Source: Solwaraspora sp. WMMD1047
GTDB taxonomy: Bacteria > Actinomycetota > Actinomycetes > Mycobacteriales > Micromonosporaceae
Length of the DNA stretch: 64,000 bases
Assembly: GCF_029626155.1 (NCBI RefSeq)
Contig: NZ_JARUBL010000001.1
Location: 6,352,501 to 6,416,500, forward strand
Direction: 5' to 3'
Of this stretch, positions 48,744 to 59,472 are shown one piece after another; position 1 is the first letter of the stretch, and each line of letters begins with the position of its first letter. The position numbers and the translations under genes are program-made. The notes under the pieces are model-generated. The model saw nothing but the letters and a program-made list of their open reading frames with translations, made no database searches and was not told where the DNA came from.

Positions 48744-49613
48744 ATGGTGCGGGCAGAGGTGCTGCGGCATCTGCGCTGCCCGGTCTGCGCGGGTCCACTG
48801 ACCACGCCCGGGCCGGGCGCCGGGCCGTCGGTTCCGGCCGCCGGGCCGCTGCGCTGTCCGCGCGGGCACAGCTTCGACCGGGCCAGGCAGGGGTACGCCG
48901 ACCTCACCGCCGGCCGTGCCGTTCCGCCCGGCGACAGCGCCGAGATGGTGGCCGCCCGGACGGAGTTCCTCGACGCCGGTCACTACGACTTCATCTCCGC
49001 CGTGCTCGCCCGCGCCGCCACCGTGATGATCCCGCCGACCGGGGCGTTCGTGGTCGACACCGGGGCGGGCACCGGTCGGCACCTGGCCGCCGTCCTCGAC
49101 GCGCTGCCGGCCGCGGTCGGGCTGGCCGTGGACGTCGCCAAGCCGGCGCTGCGCCGGGCCGCCCGCAGCCACCCCCGCGCCTCGGCGGTACGCGGCGACA
49201 CCTGGGCCCGGTTGCCGCTCGCGGACGCCTCGGCCGGGCTGGTGTTGAACGTCTTCGCCCCGCGCAACGGCCCGGAGTTCCACCGGGTGCTCCGGCCGGA
49301 CGGGGCGCTGCTGGTGGTCACCCCGGCCGCCGACCACCTCGGCGAGCTGGTCGGGCCGTTGGAGTTGCTCCGGGTCGATCCGGCCAAGGCCGCCCGGGTC
49401 GCCGACAGCCTGGCCGGGCGGTTCGAGCTGGCCAGCTTCGGGGCGTACCGGCGGCGGCTCGCGCTGTCCCGGGCGGAGGTGCGGACGCTGGTCGGGATGG
49501 GTCCGAGCGCCTGGCACGCCGACCCGGACCGGCTTTCCGACCGGCTGGCCGGACTGCCGGAGCCGGTTGTCGCGACCGCCTCGATCCGGTTGGCCGTCTA
49601 CCGGCCGCGCTGA
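48744..49613 (+). CDS. RlmA-family rRNA (guanine-N1)-methyltransferase-like protein
   Basis: The 289-residue protein begins with a zinc-binding module, HLRCPVCAGPL with CPRGHSFDRARQGYADL, the exact layout of RlmA(I)/RlmA(II)/TlrB enzymes. The SAM-binding motif VVDTGAGTGRHLAAVLDAL follows, and later LNVFAPRNGPEFHRVLRPDGALLVVTPAADHLGEL. This family methylates G745 or G748 of 23S rRNA; TlrB-type members give tylosin-class resistance. Which base is targeted cannot be told. ATG 48744 gives the canonical start. It is monocistronic. Confidence 0.86.
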   Translation: MVRAEVLRHLRCPVCAGPLTTPGPGAGPSVPAAGPLRCPRGHSFDRARQGYADLTAGRAVPPGDSAEMVAARTEFLDAGHYDFISAVLARAATVMIPPTGAFVVDTGAGTGRHLAAVLDALPAAVGLAVDVAKPALRRAARSHPRASAVRGDTWARLPLADASAGLVLNVFAPRNGPEFHRVLRPDGALLVVTPAADHLGELVGPLELLRVDPAKAARVADSLAGRFELASFGAYRRRLALSRAEVRTLVGMGPSAWHADPDRLSDRLAGLPEPVVATASIRLAVYRPR

Positions 49614-49621
49614 CCGTGGAG

Positions 49622-49647
49622 CCGGCGGGGGCCGGGGGCGCCGCCGG
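49622..49647. terminator. Weak hairpin between convergent genes
   Basis: CCGGCGG (49622-49628) pairs with CCGCCGG (49641-49647) around a 12-base G-rich loop, between the methyltransferase stop and the DUF4272 gene stop. Confidence 0.35.
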
Positions 49648-49649
49648 TC

Positions 49650-50330
49650 TCAGGTGGACAGGTCGATCTCCTCCCAACCGGCGGGGGGGTCGTGGTAGGG
49701 CCCGTGGAAGATGATCGCCCACTCCAGCGCCCACCGGCGCTGCCCGATGGCGTTGGCGTCCAGGAAGCCCGGCCGGGCCTCCCCGCGCCGCTCGACCTCC
49801 AGGTATCCCCAGTCGAGGCAGTAGTAGAGGTCGAGCAGGGCGGCTGCCTCCGCCGCGTCGCGGGGGGCGGCCAGGGTGCGGGACCGCCACTGGCTGAAGG
49901 TCTCGCCGGCCGGCAGGTTGGGCAGCACCTCCATCAGCCGCTCGTCGGTGGGCGCCTCCGGGTCCAGGTGCTTGGTGAGTCCGAGCACCCAGGAGAGCGC
50001 GAAGACCGCGTCGTGGTGCAGCACGAACGAGCGGTGGTCGCCCCGGCTACCGGCGACGAACTGCCACTCGGGCGGGGTGACCGCGGCCACCAGGTGGGAG
50101 CTGAGCAGCCAGCTCATGCCCGCCTGGGCGGGCATCCCGAAGCAGCGGGCCAGCACCAGGTGCAGCACCGCCGTGCGGGCCTCGATGTCGGCCGTCGGCC
50201 GCAGCTCGACCTCGTCGCCCGGCTCCCAGACCAGCGGGAACTGCGCGGGCGGCAGCGGGAGCCGCAGCCGGCGCATCTCGTCGACATTGGCGGCCCGGAC
50301 GGCCCGGGGGTCGGGAGCGGGTACGGTCAC
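49650..50330 (-). CDS. DUF4272 domain protein
   Basis: The 226-residue cytoplasmic protein matches DUF4272: VRAANVDEMRRLRLPLPP, then RTAVLHLVLARCFGMP, a HDAVFALSWVLGLT segment and LDLYYCLDWGYLEVERRG near ALEWAIIFHGPYHDPPAGWEEIDLST (core DLYYCLDWGYLE). The domain occurs singly in many bacteria and has no assigned function. The start is GTG 50330, matching the conserved N-terminus. It lies 105 bases downstream of deoA and may be read through from the nucleoside operon. Confidence 0.75.
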   Translation of the reverse strand: MTVPAPDPRAVRAANVDEMRRLRLPLPPAQFPLVWEPGDEVELRPTADIEARTAVLHLVLARCFGMPAQAGMSWLLSSHLVAAVTPPEWQFVAGSRGDHRSFVLHHDAVFALSWVLGLTKHLDPEAPTDERLMEVLPNLPAGETFSQWRSRTLAAPRDAAEAAALLDLYYCLDWGYLEVERRGEARPGFLDANAIGQRRWALEWAIIFHGPYHDPPAGWEEIDLST

Positions 50331-50435
50331 GGCAGCGTTCCCTGCTAATCGACGTCGGCCCGAAGGCCGGGTGGTCCCCCCTGGCGACGGAGGATAGCCC
50401 TTCCCGGTGCCGGACACCACGCTCCCCCGCCGCGG

Positions 50436-51722
50436 TCAGCCGACCCGGTCGATGACCAGCGGCGCCACCGTGGGCCGATCGTCGGCGATCCGCACCGAGG
50501 ATTCCGCGGCCGCCCGGGCGGCCGGAATCCGGGCCGCGTCGTCGGCGCGCAGTTCGTAGAGCACGTCACCGGCCTGGACCCGATCGCCGGGCCGGCGGTG
50601 CAGCAGCACGCCGGCGGCGGCGCTGACCCGGTCCTCCTTGCGCGCCCGGCCGGCGCCGAGCCGCCACGCCGCCACCCCGATCCCGTACGCGTCGACGGCG
50701 GCGACGTACCCGTCCCGCCCGGCGCGGACGTGCTCGGTCTCCGCCGCGACCGGCGCCGGTGCGTCCGGGTCGCCGCCCTGGGCGCTGATCATGGCCCGCC
50801 ACCGGTCCATCGCGCGGCCGTCGCGCAGCGCCCGCTCGGGGTCGGCGTCGGCCAGACCGGCGGCGGCGAGCATCTCCCGGGCCAGCGCCAGGGTCAGCTC
50901 CACCACGTCCGGTGGGCCGCCGCCGGCCAGCACCTCGACCGACTCGGTCACCTCGACGGCGTTGCCGACGGCGAGGCCGAGCGGGGTGGACATCTCGGTG
51001 AGCAGGGCGACGGTGCGGACTCCGTGGGCGGCACCGAGGCCGACCATGGTGGCGGCCAGTTCCCGGGCGTCGTCGAGGGATTTCATGAAGGCGCCGGTGC
51101 CGACCTTGACGTCCAGCACCAGGGCGGCGGTGCCCTCGGCGATCTTCTTGCTCATGATCGAGCTGGCGATCAGCGGGATCGCCTCGACCGTGCCGGTCAC
51201 GTCGCGCAGCGCGTAGAGCTTGCGGTCCGCCGGGGCGAGCTGGTCACCGGCGGCGCAGATCACCGCGCCGACGTCGCGCAGCTGCCGGATGAACTCGTCG
51301 TTGGTCAGGCCGGCCCGCCAGCCGGGGATCGACTCCAGCTTGTCCAGGGTGCCGCCGGTGTGGCCGAGGCCGCGGCCGGACAGTTGCGGCACGGCCGCGC
51401 CGCAGGCGGCGACGAGCGGGGTCAGCGGCAGGGTGATCTTGTCGCCGACGCCGCCGGTGGAGTGCTTGTCCACGGTGGGCCGCCCGACGTCACCCAGCGC
51501 CAGCCGCTCCCCGCTGGCGATCATCGCGGCGGTCCAGCGGGCCACCTCCGCGGGCGTCATCCCGCGCAGCAGGATCGCCATCGCCAGCGCCGACATCTGC
51601 TCGTCGGCCACCAGCCCGCGGGTGTACGCGTCGATCACCCAGTCGATCTGCCCGTCGCTGAGCGTCCCGCCGTCGCGCTTGGTGCGGATCACCTCGACCG
51701 CGGCGAACCCGCCGGCCGTCAT
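50436..51722 (-). CDS. deoA: Thymidine phosphorylase
   Basis: The 428-residue enzyme splits thymidine or deoxyuridine with phosphate to the base and deoxyribose-1-phosphate. The family signature is SGRGLGHTGGTLDKLESIPG. The phosphate loop KHSTGGVGDKITLPLTPLVAACGA (core KHSTGGVGDK) is intact, and VGTGAFMKSLDDARELA is also diagnostic. A C-terminal PYNP-like domain follows. Its ATG overlaps the cdd stop (ATGA). It ends the core nucleoside salvage operon. Confidence 0.95.
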   Translation of the reverse strand: MTAGGFAAVEVIRTKRDGGTLSDGQIDWVIDAYTRGLVADEQMSALAMAILLRGMTPAEVARWTAAMIASGERLALGDVGRPTVDKHSTGGVGDKITLPLTPLVAACGAAVPQLSGRGLGHTGGTLDKLESIPGWRAGLTNDEFIRQLRDVGAVICAAGDQLAPADRKLYALRDVTGTVEAIPLIASSIMSKKIAEGTAALVLDVKVGTGAFMKSLDDARELAATMVGLGAAHGVRTVALLTEMSTPLGLAVGNAVEVTESVEVLAGGGPPDVVELTLALAREMLAAAGLADADPERALRDGRAMDRWRAMISAQGGDPDAPAPVAAETEHVRAGRDGYVAAVDAYGIGVAAWRLGAGRARKEDRVSAAAGVLLHRRPGDRVQAGDVLYELRADDAARIPAARAAAESSVRIADDRPTVAPLVIDRVG

Positions 51723-52438
51723 GACGGCGCCGAGCCGGGCCAGCGGGTCGGGATCTCCAGCGGCGGCTCGCCCTCGCCGGCCCAGAACATCACGCCGTCG
51801 GCGTCGACGACCACCACCCGGGGAGTGCGGGCCAGCCCCCAGGTGATGCCCTCCTGCGGGGTGCCCCAGCTCGGCGCCTCCTCGAGGACGCCGGTGGGTG
51901 AACCGTCGTCGCCGGCGGACCGTTCCCAGTAGCCGGTCCAGACCTGCCGACCGCCGGAGAGGTCCGGGTGCAGGAAGACGGTGCCCCGGCCGCGCCAGGC
52001 GGCCAGCCGTTCCGGCACCGCCGGCACCGCCGGGTCGGCGACGACCGCCTCCAGGTCGTCCACGTCGAACGCGTACGGCAGCAGTTGGCTCATGGTCAGC
52101 GGCGCCGGCACGGCCTCGACCAGGCAGTCCGGGCCGCCGTGTTCCCAGAGCAGTTGGCGGCAGCGGCCGCAGGGCATCAGCGGCTCACCGGTCGCGTCGA
52201 CGCAGGAGAGCGCCAGCAGCCGGCCGCCGCCGGAGGCGTGCAGGGCGGAGACCACCCCGCACTCGGCGCAGAGCGTCACGCCGTACGCGGCGTTCTCGAC
52301 GTTGCAGCCGACCACCACCCGGCCGTCGTCGACGAGCCCGGCGGCGCCGACCGGGAACTTCGAGTACGGCGCGTACGCGTGCCGCATGGCCTCGGTGGCG
52401 GCGGCCCGCAGCCCCGCCCAGTCGATCTCGATCGTCAC
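51719..52438 (-). CDS. cdd: Cytidine deaminase with an extra C-terminal domain
   Basis: The 239-residue protein opens with a normal Cdd domain (about 1-128): YAPYSKFPVGAAGLVDDGRV, CNVENAAYGVTLCAEC with the catalytic Glu in CAEC, and PCGRCRQLLWE with the other zinc cysteines. Typical Cdd ends there. About 105 further residues follow, beginning after PERLAAWRGRG and containing VWTGYWERSAGDDG, WGTPQEGITWGLARTPRVVVVDADGVMFWAGEGE. I do not recognise this domain. The extension is genuine, because its stop codon overlaps the deoA start in the usual ATGA arrangement. GTG 52438 is the start. Confidence 0.9.
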   Translation of the reverse strand: MTIEIDWAGLRAAATEAMRHAYAPYSKFPVGAAGLVDDGRVVVGCNVENAAYGVTLCAECGVVSALHASGGGRLLALSCVDATGEPLMPCGRCRQLLWEHGGPDCLVEAVPAPLTMSQLLPYAFDVDDLEAVVADPAVPAVPERLAAWRGRGTVFLHPDLSGGRQVWTGYWERSAGDDGSPTGVLEEAPSWGTPQEGITWGLARTPRVVVVDADGVMFWAGEGEPPLEIPTRWPGSAPS

Positions 52439-52461
52439 GTCTCCATCCTGCCCGTCGCCGG

Positions 52462-53751
52462 TCAGCCCTTGATGTAGGGCTTGCCGTCGGCGGCCGGTGC
52501 CCGCACCTTTCCGACCAGCCCGGCGACCGCCAGGATGGTGGCGAGGTAGGGCAGCATCGCCAGGAACTGGCTCGGGATGATGCTGTTGATCGCGCCGAGG
52601 TAGGTGCCGAGCTGGTCGGCGAAGCCGAAGAAGAGCGCGGCGAGCAGCGCCCCGGTCGGGCTCCACCGGCCGAAGATCAGCGCCGCGAGCGCGATGAAGC
52701 CCTTCCCACCGATCATGTTCTTGGTGAAGGTGTAGAGGGCCAGGGTGTAGGAGGCGCCGCCGATGCCGGCCACCAGCCCGGCCATGATCACGTTGCGGTA
52801 CCGCAGCGCCAGCACCCGCACGCCCAGGGTGTCGGCGGCGGTGGGGTGTTCGCCGACCGACCGGGTGCGCAGCCCCCACCGGGTGCGGAACAGCCCGACG
52901 TGTACGACAAGCACCAGGATCAGCGCCAGGTAGAGGAAGATGTTGCCCCGGAACAGCGCCGGCCCGAGCACCGGGAGGTCCGACAGCAGCGGGATCTCCC
53001 AGGAGTCGAAGCGCGGCGGCTGGTTGTAGCGCTGCGCGTCGGTCTGCATCAGCCGCTCGTAGAGGAAGCCGGTCAGGCCCAGCGCGAACAGGTTCAGCAC
53101 GATCCCCATCACCACCTGGTCGACCAGGTACCGGATGGTGAAGATCGCCAGCAGCAGGGAGATGAACGCCCCGCCGATGGCGGCGGCGACCAGGCCGACC
53201 CAGGCGCTGCCGGTGAGGCTGCCGAAGAGCGCCCCGGCGAAGGCGCCCATCAGCAGTTGGCCCTCGATGGCGACGTTCACCACGCCGGAGCGTTCGCAGA
53301 GCACCCCGGCGAGCGCGCCGAAGATCAGCGGCAGGGCGAGGATGAAGGTGCCCCGCAGGATGTTGACCATGGGCATGAAGTTCTGCCCGGTCGGCGCGGC
53401 GGAGACCTGCCAGCACAGGAACGACAGCACCACGCCGACGATGCCGGCGCCGAGCAGCAGCGGGAACCAGCGGGGCGGCACGCCGGCCAGCAGCGCGCCG
53501 CCGACGGCCGCCGCGACCAGCCCGAACAGGACCGCGCCGAAGGTGCCGTTGATGGACAACGCGGCACCGGCGGCGTCCTCGCTGAGGGTGAAGCGGGCCC
53601 GTTGGTCGGTGGCGAGCGCCCCGAAGAGCACCGCCGCGAGCAGGCCGACGCCGACCAGCCCCGCGCCGACCTTCCGGTCGCGGGTCCAGAAGCCCTGGCG
53701 TACGGGGGCGACGGCGACCTCTTCGACAGCCGTGGTGGACATGCCGCTCAC
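52462..53751 (-). CDS. Nucleoside ABC transporter permease 2 (BMP-type, YufQ-like)
   Basis: The 429-residue permease has 8-10 membrane helices and the branched-chain/nucleoside family landmarks GVLCERSGVVNVAIEGQLLMGAFAG and RSVGEHPTAADTLGVRV, with GKGFIALAALIFGRWSPTGALLAALFFG near the end. It forms the membrane pore with permease 1 and the ATPase encoded upstream. The N-terminus has an additional cytoplasmic tail and two helices. The GTG at 53751 overlaps the previous stop (GTGA); ATG 53742 is an alternative. Expected substrates are purine or pyrimidine nucleosides, judged from cdd and deoA downstream. Confidence 0.88.
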   Translation of the reverse strand: MSGMSTTAVEEVAVAPVRQGFWTRDRKVGAGLVGVGLLAAVLFGALATDQRARFTLSEDAAGAALSINGTFGAVLFGLVAAAVGGALLAGVPPRWFPLLLGAGIVGVVLSFLCWQVSAAPTGQNFMPMVNILRGTFILALPLIFGALAGVLCERSGVVNVAIEGQLLMGAFAGALFGSLTGSAWVGLVAAAIGGAFISLLLAIFTIRYLVDQVVMGIVLNLFALGLTGFLYERLMQTDAQRYNQPPRFDSWEIPLLSDLPVLGPALFRGNIFLYLALILVLVVHVGLFRTRWGLRTRSVGEHPTAADTLGVRVLALRYRNVIMAGLVAGIGGASYTLALYTFTKNMIGGKGFIALAALIFGRWSPTGALLAALFFGFADQLGTYLGAINSIIPSQFLAMLPYLATILAVAGLVGKVRAPAADGKPYIKG

Positions 53752-55081
53752 CAGCCCTTCGCCAGGCTCGTCTGCAACCGGGCGGCCCGCGCGGCGCGGA
53801 GCCGGAAGATCGCCTTCACCAGGGCCGGCGCGGCGATGAAGATCACGATCAGCGCCTGCAGCACGGTCACCAGCTCCAACGAGATCCCGGCGTACGACTG
53901 CATCCGGTTGCCGCCGGCCTGCAGCGCGCCGAAGAGCAGGGCGGCGAGCAGCACGCCCCACGGTTGGACCCGGCCGAGCAGCGCGACCAGGATGCCGTCG
54001 AAGCCGATCTGGGCGATGACCAGCGGGGTGAGCGCCGCGGCGGTGGTGCCGACCACCATGTTGGCGCCGCCGAGCCCGGCCAGCGCGCCGGCGATCACCA
54101 TGATCAGTACGTAGGTCCGGGTGACGCTGATGCCGGCGGTCCGGGCCGCGTCCGGGTTGGCTCCCACGGCGCGCAGTTCGAAGCCGAGGGTGGAGCGGTT
54201 GAGCAGCCAGCCGACCGCCCAGGTGACGGCGACCGCGAGCAGGATGCCGGCGTGCACCCGCAGGTCGTCACCGAGCAGCCGGGGCAGCTGGGCCGAGGAG
54301 TCCACCGACCGGCTGATCGCGTCGGTCCGGCCCTCCGCCTGGATGCCCTGCTGGACCACCAGCCAGGCCAGGAAGTAGACCGCCACGTAGTTGAGCATGA
54401 TCGTGTTGATCACTTCGTGGGCGCCGGTGCGGGCCTTCAGGAAGCCGGGGATGAAGCCCCAGATGGCGCCGCCGAGCGCACCGGCCAGCACCGCCACGAC
54501 CAGGTGCACGACCGGCGGCAGCGGCAGCAGGAAGCCGGCCAGCGCGGCCAGGATCACGCCGATGGTGGCCTGGCCCTGGGCGCCGATGTTGAACAGCCCG
54601 CCGCGGAAGGCGAGCGCCACCGACAGGCCGGTGAAGACCAGCGGCGCGGTGTAGGTGAGGGTCTCCGAGATGGGCGCGAAGACCGCCTGCCAGCTGCCCG
54701 ATCCGTCCGCCCAGGCGGAGATCGCCGCCGGGTCGAAGACGGCGCCCTTGAACAGGTTGGCGTACGCCTCGCTGACCGCCGTCCAGCTGGAGTTGACGGC
54801 ATCCGACGGGCGGGAGGTGAGGTAGCCGTAGGTGGCCAGCACGTCCGGGTCGGAGACGATGATCAGCACGGCGCCGATCAGCATTGCCAGCACGATCGCC
54901 AGCACGGTGACGGTGAAGGTGTTGGCCGCCCAGAGGTTGTGCAGGAAGTGCTGCAGGAAGGACCCGCCGCCCGCGGAGCCGTCGGCCGGGTTGTCGGCCG
55001 CGGCGGCGCGGGTGGTCTGCGTACCCGTGGCGGGGTCCTTGTCGGGCGACGGCGCGGTGGCGCCGGTCTCGGGTTGCTCGG

Positions 55082-55085
<4 letters not shown>
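53748..55085 (-). CDS. Nucleoside ABC transporter permease 1 (BMP-type, YufP-like)
   Basis: The 445-residue permease has a Pro/Asp/Thr-rich cytoplasmic N-terminal tail of about 45 residues and about nine helices. Diagnostic motifs are [39 protein letters not shown] and [17 protein letters not shown]. It pairs with permease 2. Its ATG overlaps the ATPase stop, and its stop overlaps the next permease, so the three genes are translationally coupled. A hydrophilic periplasmic loop (about 75-125) is typical of this family. Confidence 0.9.
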
Positions 55086-56638
<1,553 letters not shown>

Positions 56639-56700
56639 CGCGACCTCCTCGGGTGCGGGCGGATGTCCGGCAGCCTAGGCCACCGGCGGGTACGCGGACC

Positions 56701-56728
56701 GGGCCGCCGGGGAAACACCCGGCGGCCC
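56701..56728 (-). terminator. Hairpin between the BMP lipoprotein gene and the ATPase gene
   Basis: GGGCCGCCGGG and CCCGGCGGCCC form a perfect 11-bp stem with a GAAACA loop, 19 bases after the lipoprotein stop. Located inside the operon, it probably causes partial termination or protects the upstream mRNA, so binding protein is made in excess of the membrane parts. Confidence 0.7.
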
Positions 56729-56746
56729 GACCCGTTTGCTCCCTGC

Positions 56747-57829
56747 TTACTTCGTCGGCTGTGCCGCGGAGGTGACGGTCACCGTGCCGGCGATGATGTC
56801 GGCCTTGAGCTTGTCGACCTCGGACTTCAGCTCGGCCGGCACCTTGTCCTCGAACTCGTGGTACGGGGCGATCGAGACGCCGTTGTTCTCCAGCGTGCCG
56901 ATGGTGCCCTGGTCGGCGGTGAGCTTCTCGCCGTCGGCCGCCCGCAGCACGGCGTCCTTCACCGCGTCGGTGATGTTCTTGACCACGGTGGTGATCAGGG
57001 CCGGGCAGTTCGGTGTGCTCTCGCAGCCGTCGACGTCGACCCAGATCGCGGAGTACTTGCCGCCGGAGGCCTGGGCGGCGGCGGTGGTGCCGAGCCCGGC
57101 GCCACCGGCGACCGGCATCACGATGTCGGCGCCCTGGGCGACCAGGGTGTCGCTGACCTTCTTGCCCTCGTCCTGCTTGACGAAGTCGTTGGTGAACGAC
57201 CCGTTCTGGCTGGCCTTGTCCCAGCCGAGCACCTGGACGTTCTCGCCCTTGGCCTGGTTGTAGTAGGCGACCCCGTCGGCGAAGCCGTCCATGAAGATGG
57301 TCACCGGGGCGATCTTCATGCCGCCGTAGGTGGCGACCTTCTTGGTCTCCGACATCCCGGCGGCGACGTAGCCGGCCAGGAACGCGGCCTGCGCGGTGTC
57401 GAACTGCATCGGGAAGACGTTCGTCTGCTCCAGCTTGGCGTCGACGATCGCGAACTGCTGGTCGGGGTTGGCGGCGGCCACCTTGCCGGTCGCCTCGGCC
57501 ATCAGCCCGCCGACGGCCAGGATGAAGTCGCAGTCCTGGTTGACGTACTGGGTCAGGTTCGGCTCGTAGTCCGCCTCGGCGTCCGAGGCGACGAACTTGA
57601 TGTCGATGTTGTCGTTCTCGGCCTTCGCCGCCTCCAGGCCCTGCCAGGCCGAGGTGTTGAACGACTTGTCGTCGATACCGCCGACGTCGGTCACCATGCA
57701 GGCGCTGTACTGCTCGGCGGCGGTGCCGCCCTCTTCCTCTTCCGGCGCCTCACCACAGGCGGCGGCGCCCAGCGCGAGCCCACCCACTGCGACCAGCGAA
57801 ACGAATCGCATCCCACGCACTGCGCGCAA
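56747..57829 (-). CDS. BMP-family nucleoside-binding lipoprotein
   Basis: The 360-residue lipoprotein has a signal peptide (MRFVSLVAVGGLALGAAAC) with the modified Cys in GAAACGE. An acidic linker leads to a BMP/PnrA fold: CMVTDVGGIDDKSFNTSAWQGLEAA, then NQDCDFILAVGGLMAEATG and the binding-site region GYVAAGMSETKKVATYGG. BMP proteins bind nucleosides for ABC uptake. The most likely start is TTG 57829, six bases after AAGGAG; GTG 57853 and later GTG and ATG codons are alternatives. It is the first gene of the uptake and salvage operon. Confidence 0.92.
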   Translation of the reverse strand: MRAVRGMRFVSLVAVGGLALGAAACGEAPEEEEGGTAAEQYSACMVTDVGGIDDKSFNTSAWQGLEAAKAENDNIDIKFVASDAEADYEPNLTQYVNQDCDFILAVGGLMAEATGKVAAANPDQQFAIVDAKLEQTNVFPMQFDTAQAAFLAGYVAAGMSETKKVATYGGMKIAPVTIFMDGFADGVAYYNQAKGENVQVLGWDKASQNGSFTNDFVKQDEGKKVSDTLVAQGADIVMPVAGGAGLGTTAAAQASGGKYSAIWVDVDGCESTPNCPALITTVVKNITDAVKDAVLRAADGEKLTADQGTIGTLENNGVSIAPYHEFEDKVPAELKSEVDKLKADIIAGTVTVTSAAQPTK

Positions 57830-57970
57830 GACGGTCTCCTTCCCATTGCACACCGCACACGCGCGGTGGCAGCCCTAAGCCGGCCTGCGGCTGCCCGCCG
57901 GCGTCCCACGTTACGGACGCCGAGCGTACGCCCGCGTCCGTCCACCGGCCGATGATCGTGCACGACTGTT

Positions 57971-57982
57971 GAACGCTCGTTA
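57971..57982. promoter_or_regulatory. Possible third site for the TetR regulator
   Basis: GAACGCTCGTTA differs at one base from the 12-bp core GAACGCTCGTTC found in both operators next to the tetR gene. It lies 142 bases upstream of the BMP lipoprotein start. Confidence 0.35.
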
Positions 57983-58084
57983 TCCTCACGTAACTGTCGA
58001 GCGCGGGAGATCACCTGGAACGGGGTCCCCGGAATGGGACGCTACCCAAGCGGAACCCCCCATTCAGGGCTTTTCCGCGGCAGG

Positions 58085-58426
58085 TCAGCGCCAGAAGACC
58101 GCGACGGCGGCGTTGACCAGGGTCAGACCGATGATCGCGAGAAAATGTCCCGAGTTGACCGCTTCGCGCTTGCGGGAGAAGAAGACCATCGCGAAGATCG
58201 CCAGCCCGAGCAGCAGCTTGACGGCGAGCTTGGCGGGGGCGGGTTCGTCGCCGTCCCGCAGCGGCGCGGCCAGACCCAGCCCGGTCACCACCTGGATGAC
58301 GGCGCCCCAGAGCATCGCCGGGTTGATCCGCAGTTTGCCGGTGAAGTACTGGGTCAACGCGCCGCCGAGCAGCAGCGCGAACCCGATCAGATGCAGATAG
58401 AGAAGTACGAGTCGAAGAGCTTCCAC
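58085..58426 (-). CDS. Small four-helix membrane protein
   Basis: The 113-residue protein is nearly all hydrophobic: ALRLVLLYLHLIGFALLLGGALTQYF, then AMLWGAVIQVVTGLGLA, VKLLLGLAIFAMVFFSRKR and a final ILGLTLVNAAVAVFWR-type helix. Similar proteins without known function are common in actinomycetes. GTG 58426 is preferred because GGGAGGA lies eight bases before it. It follows the transporter-like gene by 14 bases and is probably in the same TetR-controlled operon. Confidence 0.72.
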   Translation of the reverse strand: MEALRLVLLYLHLIGFALLLGGALTQYFTGKLRINPAMLWGAVIQVVTGLGLAAPLRDGDEPAPAKLAVKLLLGLAIFAMVFFSRKREAVNSGHFLAIIGLTLVNAAVAVFWR

Positions 58427-58440
58427 CCGGACATCCTCCC

Positions 58441-59463
58441 CTACCCGCCCGCCGGGCGAACCGGTGCCCGGGTCGGGGCGACAGTCGCCGGGGCCGCCGG
58501 CACCTCGCGTCGGGGTCGTCGACCGACCCCGACCAGGACCAGCCCGAACAGGGCGTAGCCGGCGAGGATCGCCAGCGGCGTGGCCGCGCCGGCCCCGTCG
58601 AAGAAGGCCGTCGAGCGGAGCAGGCTGCCGCCGGCGCCGACCGGCAGCCACTGGCCCAGCGCCCCCCAGGGCTGCGGCAGCAGCTCCGGCGCCGAACCGA
58701 CCGCCGAGAGCGCGTTGCCGACCAGGAAGACCAGCAGCGCGCCGAGACCGATCCCGGCCCGGCCGAGCACCGACCCGAGCCCGGCCACGGTGGCCGCCGT
58801 GGCGAGGGCGAAGAGGCCGATCGCCCCCGCGTTCGTCAGATGGTCACCGGGCAGCACGCCGAGCCAACCCTGCAGCAGGCCGGCCCCGGCCAGGCCGGCG
58901 AGCAGCCCGTAGCCGGCCAGCCCGACCAGCCGGGCGCGGCGGCCGGCGACCAGCAGCACCAGCAGCGCACCGGCGAGCAGGCTGGTCATCACCAGCGGCA
59001 GGAAGCCGGCGGCGAACCCGGCGCCGCGCGGGTCGTCAGGGTCGGCCGGCACCACCTCGACCACCCGGGGCGGCTGCCCGCCGGCGAGACCGCTGGCGGC
59101 CTGGATGAGCAGGTTGCTGACCGCGGGACTGGCGGCCGGGGCGGTGTGCAGTTCGACACCGGCCGGGCCGACCACGAAGGCGGCGTACACCTCCCGGTTG
59201 CGCAGGGCGGCGTCGGCGGCGGCCGCGTCGGGCAGCCGGGTGATCTCGAAGGCGCCCTGGTCGGCGGCGCCGATCCGGGCGGCGATCTCGGCGGTGGCGG
59301 GCGTCGGGCCGGCGACCGCGACCGGCAGGTCGCGCGGCGCCAGGTGCGCGGCCGGGGCCGCGAACAGTGGTACGAGCAACGCCTGGGCCAGCACCGCCAG
59401 CCCGGCGAGCAGCACCGCCAGGACCAGGGGCGATCCGGTACGGGTGGGAACTCGGCTCATCAT
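58441..59463 (-). CDS. YhgE/Pip-like (ABC-2 permease-type) membrane protein
   Basis: The 340-residue protein has one N-terminal membrane helix (LVLAVLLAGLAVLAQALLVPLF), an extracytoplasmic domain of about 110 residues (PVAVAGPTPATAEIAARI, then AFVVGPAGVELHTAPAAS) and five C-terminal helices. The layout matches short YhgE/Pip or DUF3533-type members of the ABC-2 permease superfamily. Many such genes lie beside a TetR repressor and are linked to export of toxic or lipidic compounds. It is transcribed divergently from tetR with two operator copies in between. The substrate is unknown. Confidence 0.75.
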   Translation of the reverse strand: MMSRVPTRTGSPLVLAVLLAGLAVLAQALLVPLFAAPAAHLAPRDLPVAVAGPTPATAEIAARIGAADQGAFEITRLPDAAAADAALRNREVYAAFVVGPAGVELHTAPAASPAVSNLLIQAASGLAGGQPPRVVEVVPADPDDPRGAGFAAGFLPLVMTSLLAGALLVLLVAGRRARLVGLAGYGLLAGLAGAGLLQGWLGVLPGDHLTNAGAIGLFALATAATVAGLGSVLGRAGIGLGALLVFLVGNALSAVGSAPELLPQPWGALGQWLPVGAGGSLLRSTAFFDGAGAATPLAILAGYALFGLVLVGVGRRPRREVPAAPATVAPTRAPVRPAGG

Positions 59464-59472
59464 CCGCTCCTA

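Noticed and set aside
47118-49517. A 799-residue open frame on the minus strand across add and the methyltransferase gene
   Set aside because: It overlaps both genes in other frames. No family motif is present and its composition is that of a shadow frame.
48744-49613. Macrolide-resistance gene within an antibiotic cluster
   Set aside because: The RlmA-type fold is also housekeeping. No polyketide, sugar or export genes of a biosynthetic cluster surround it.
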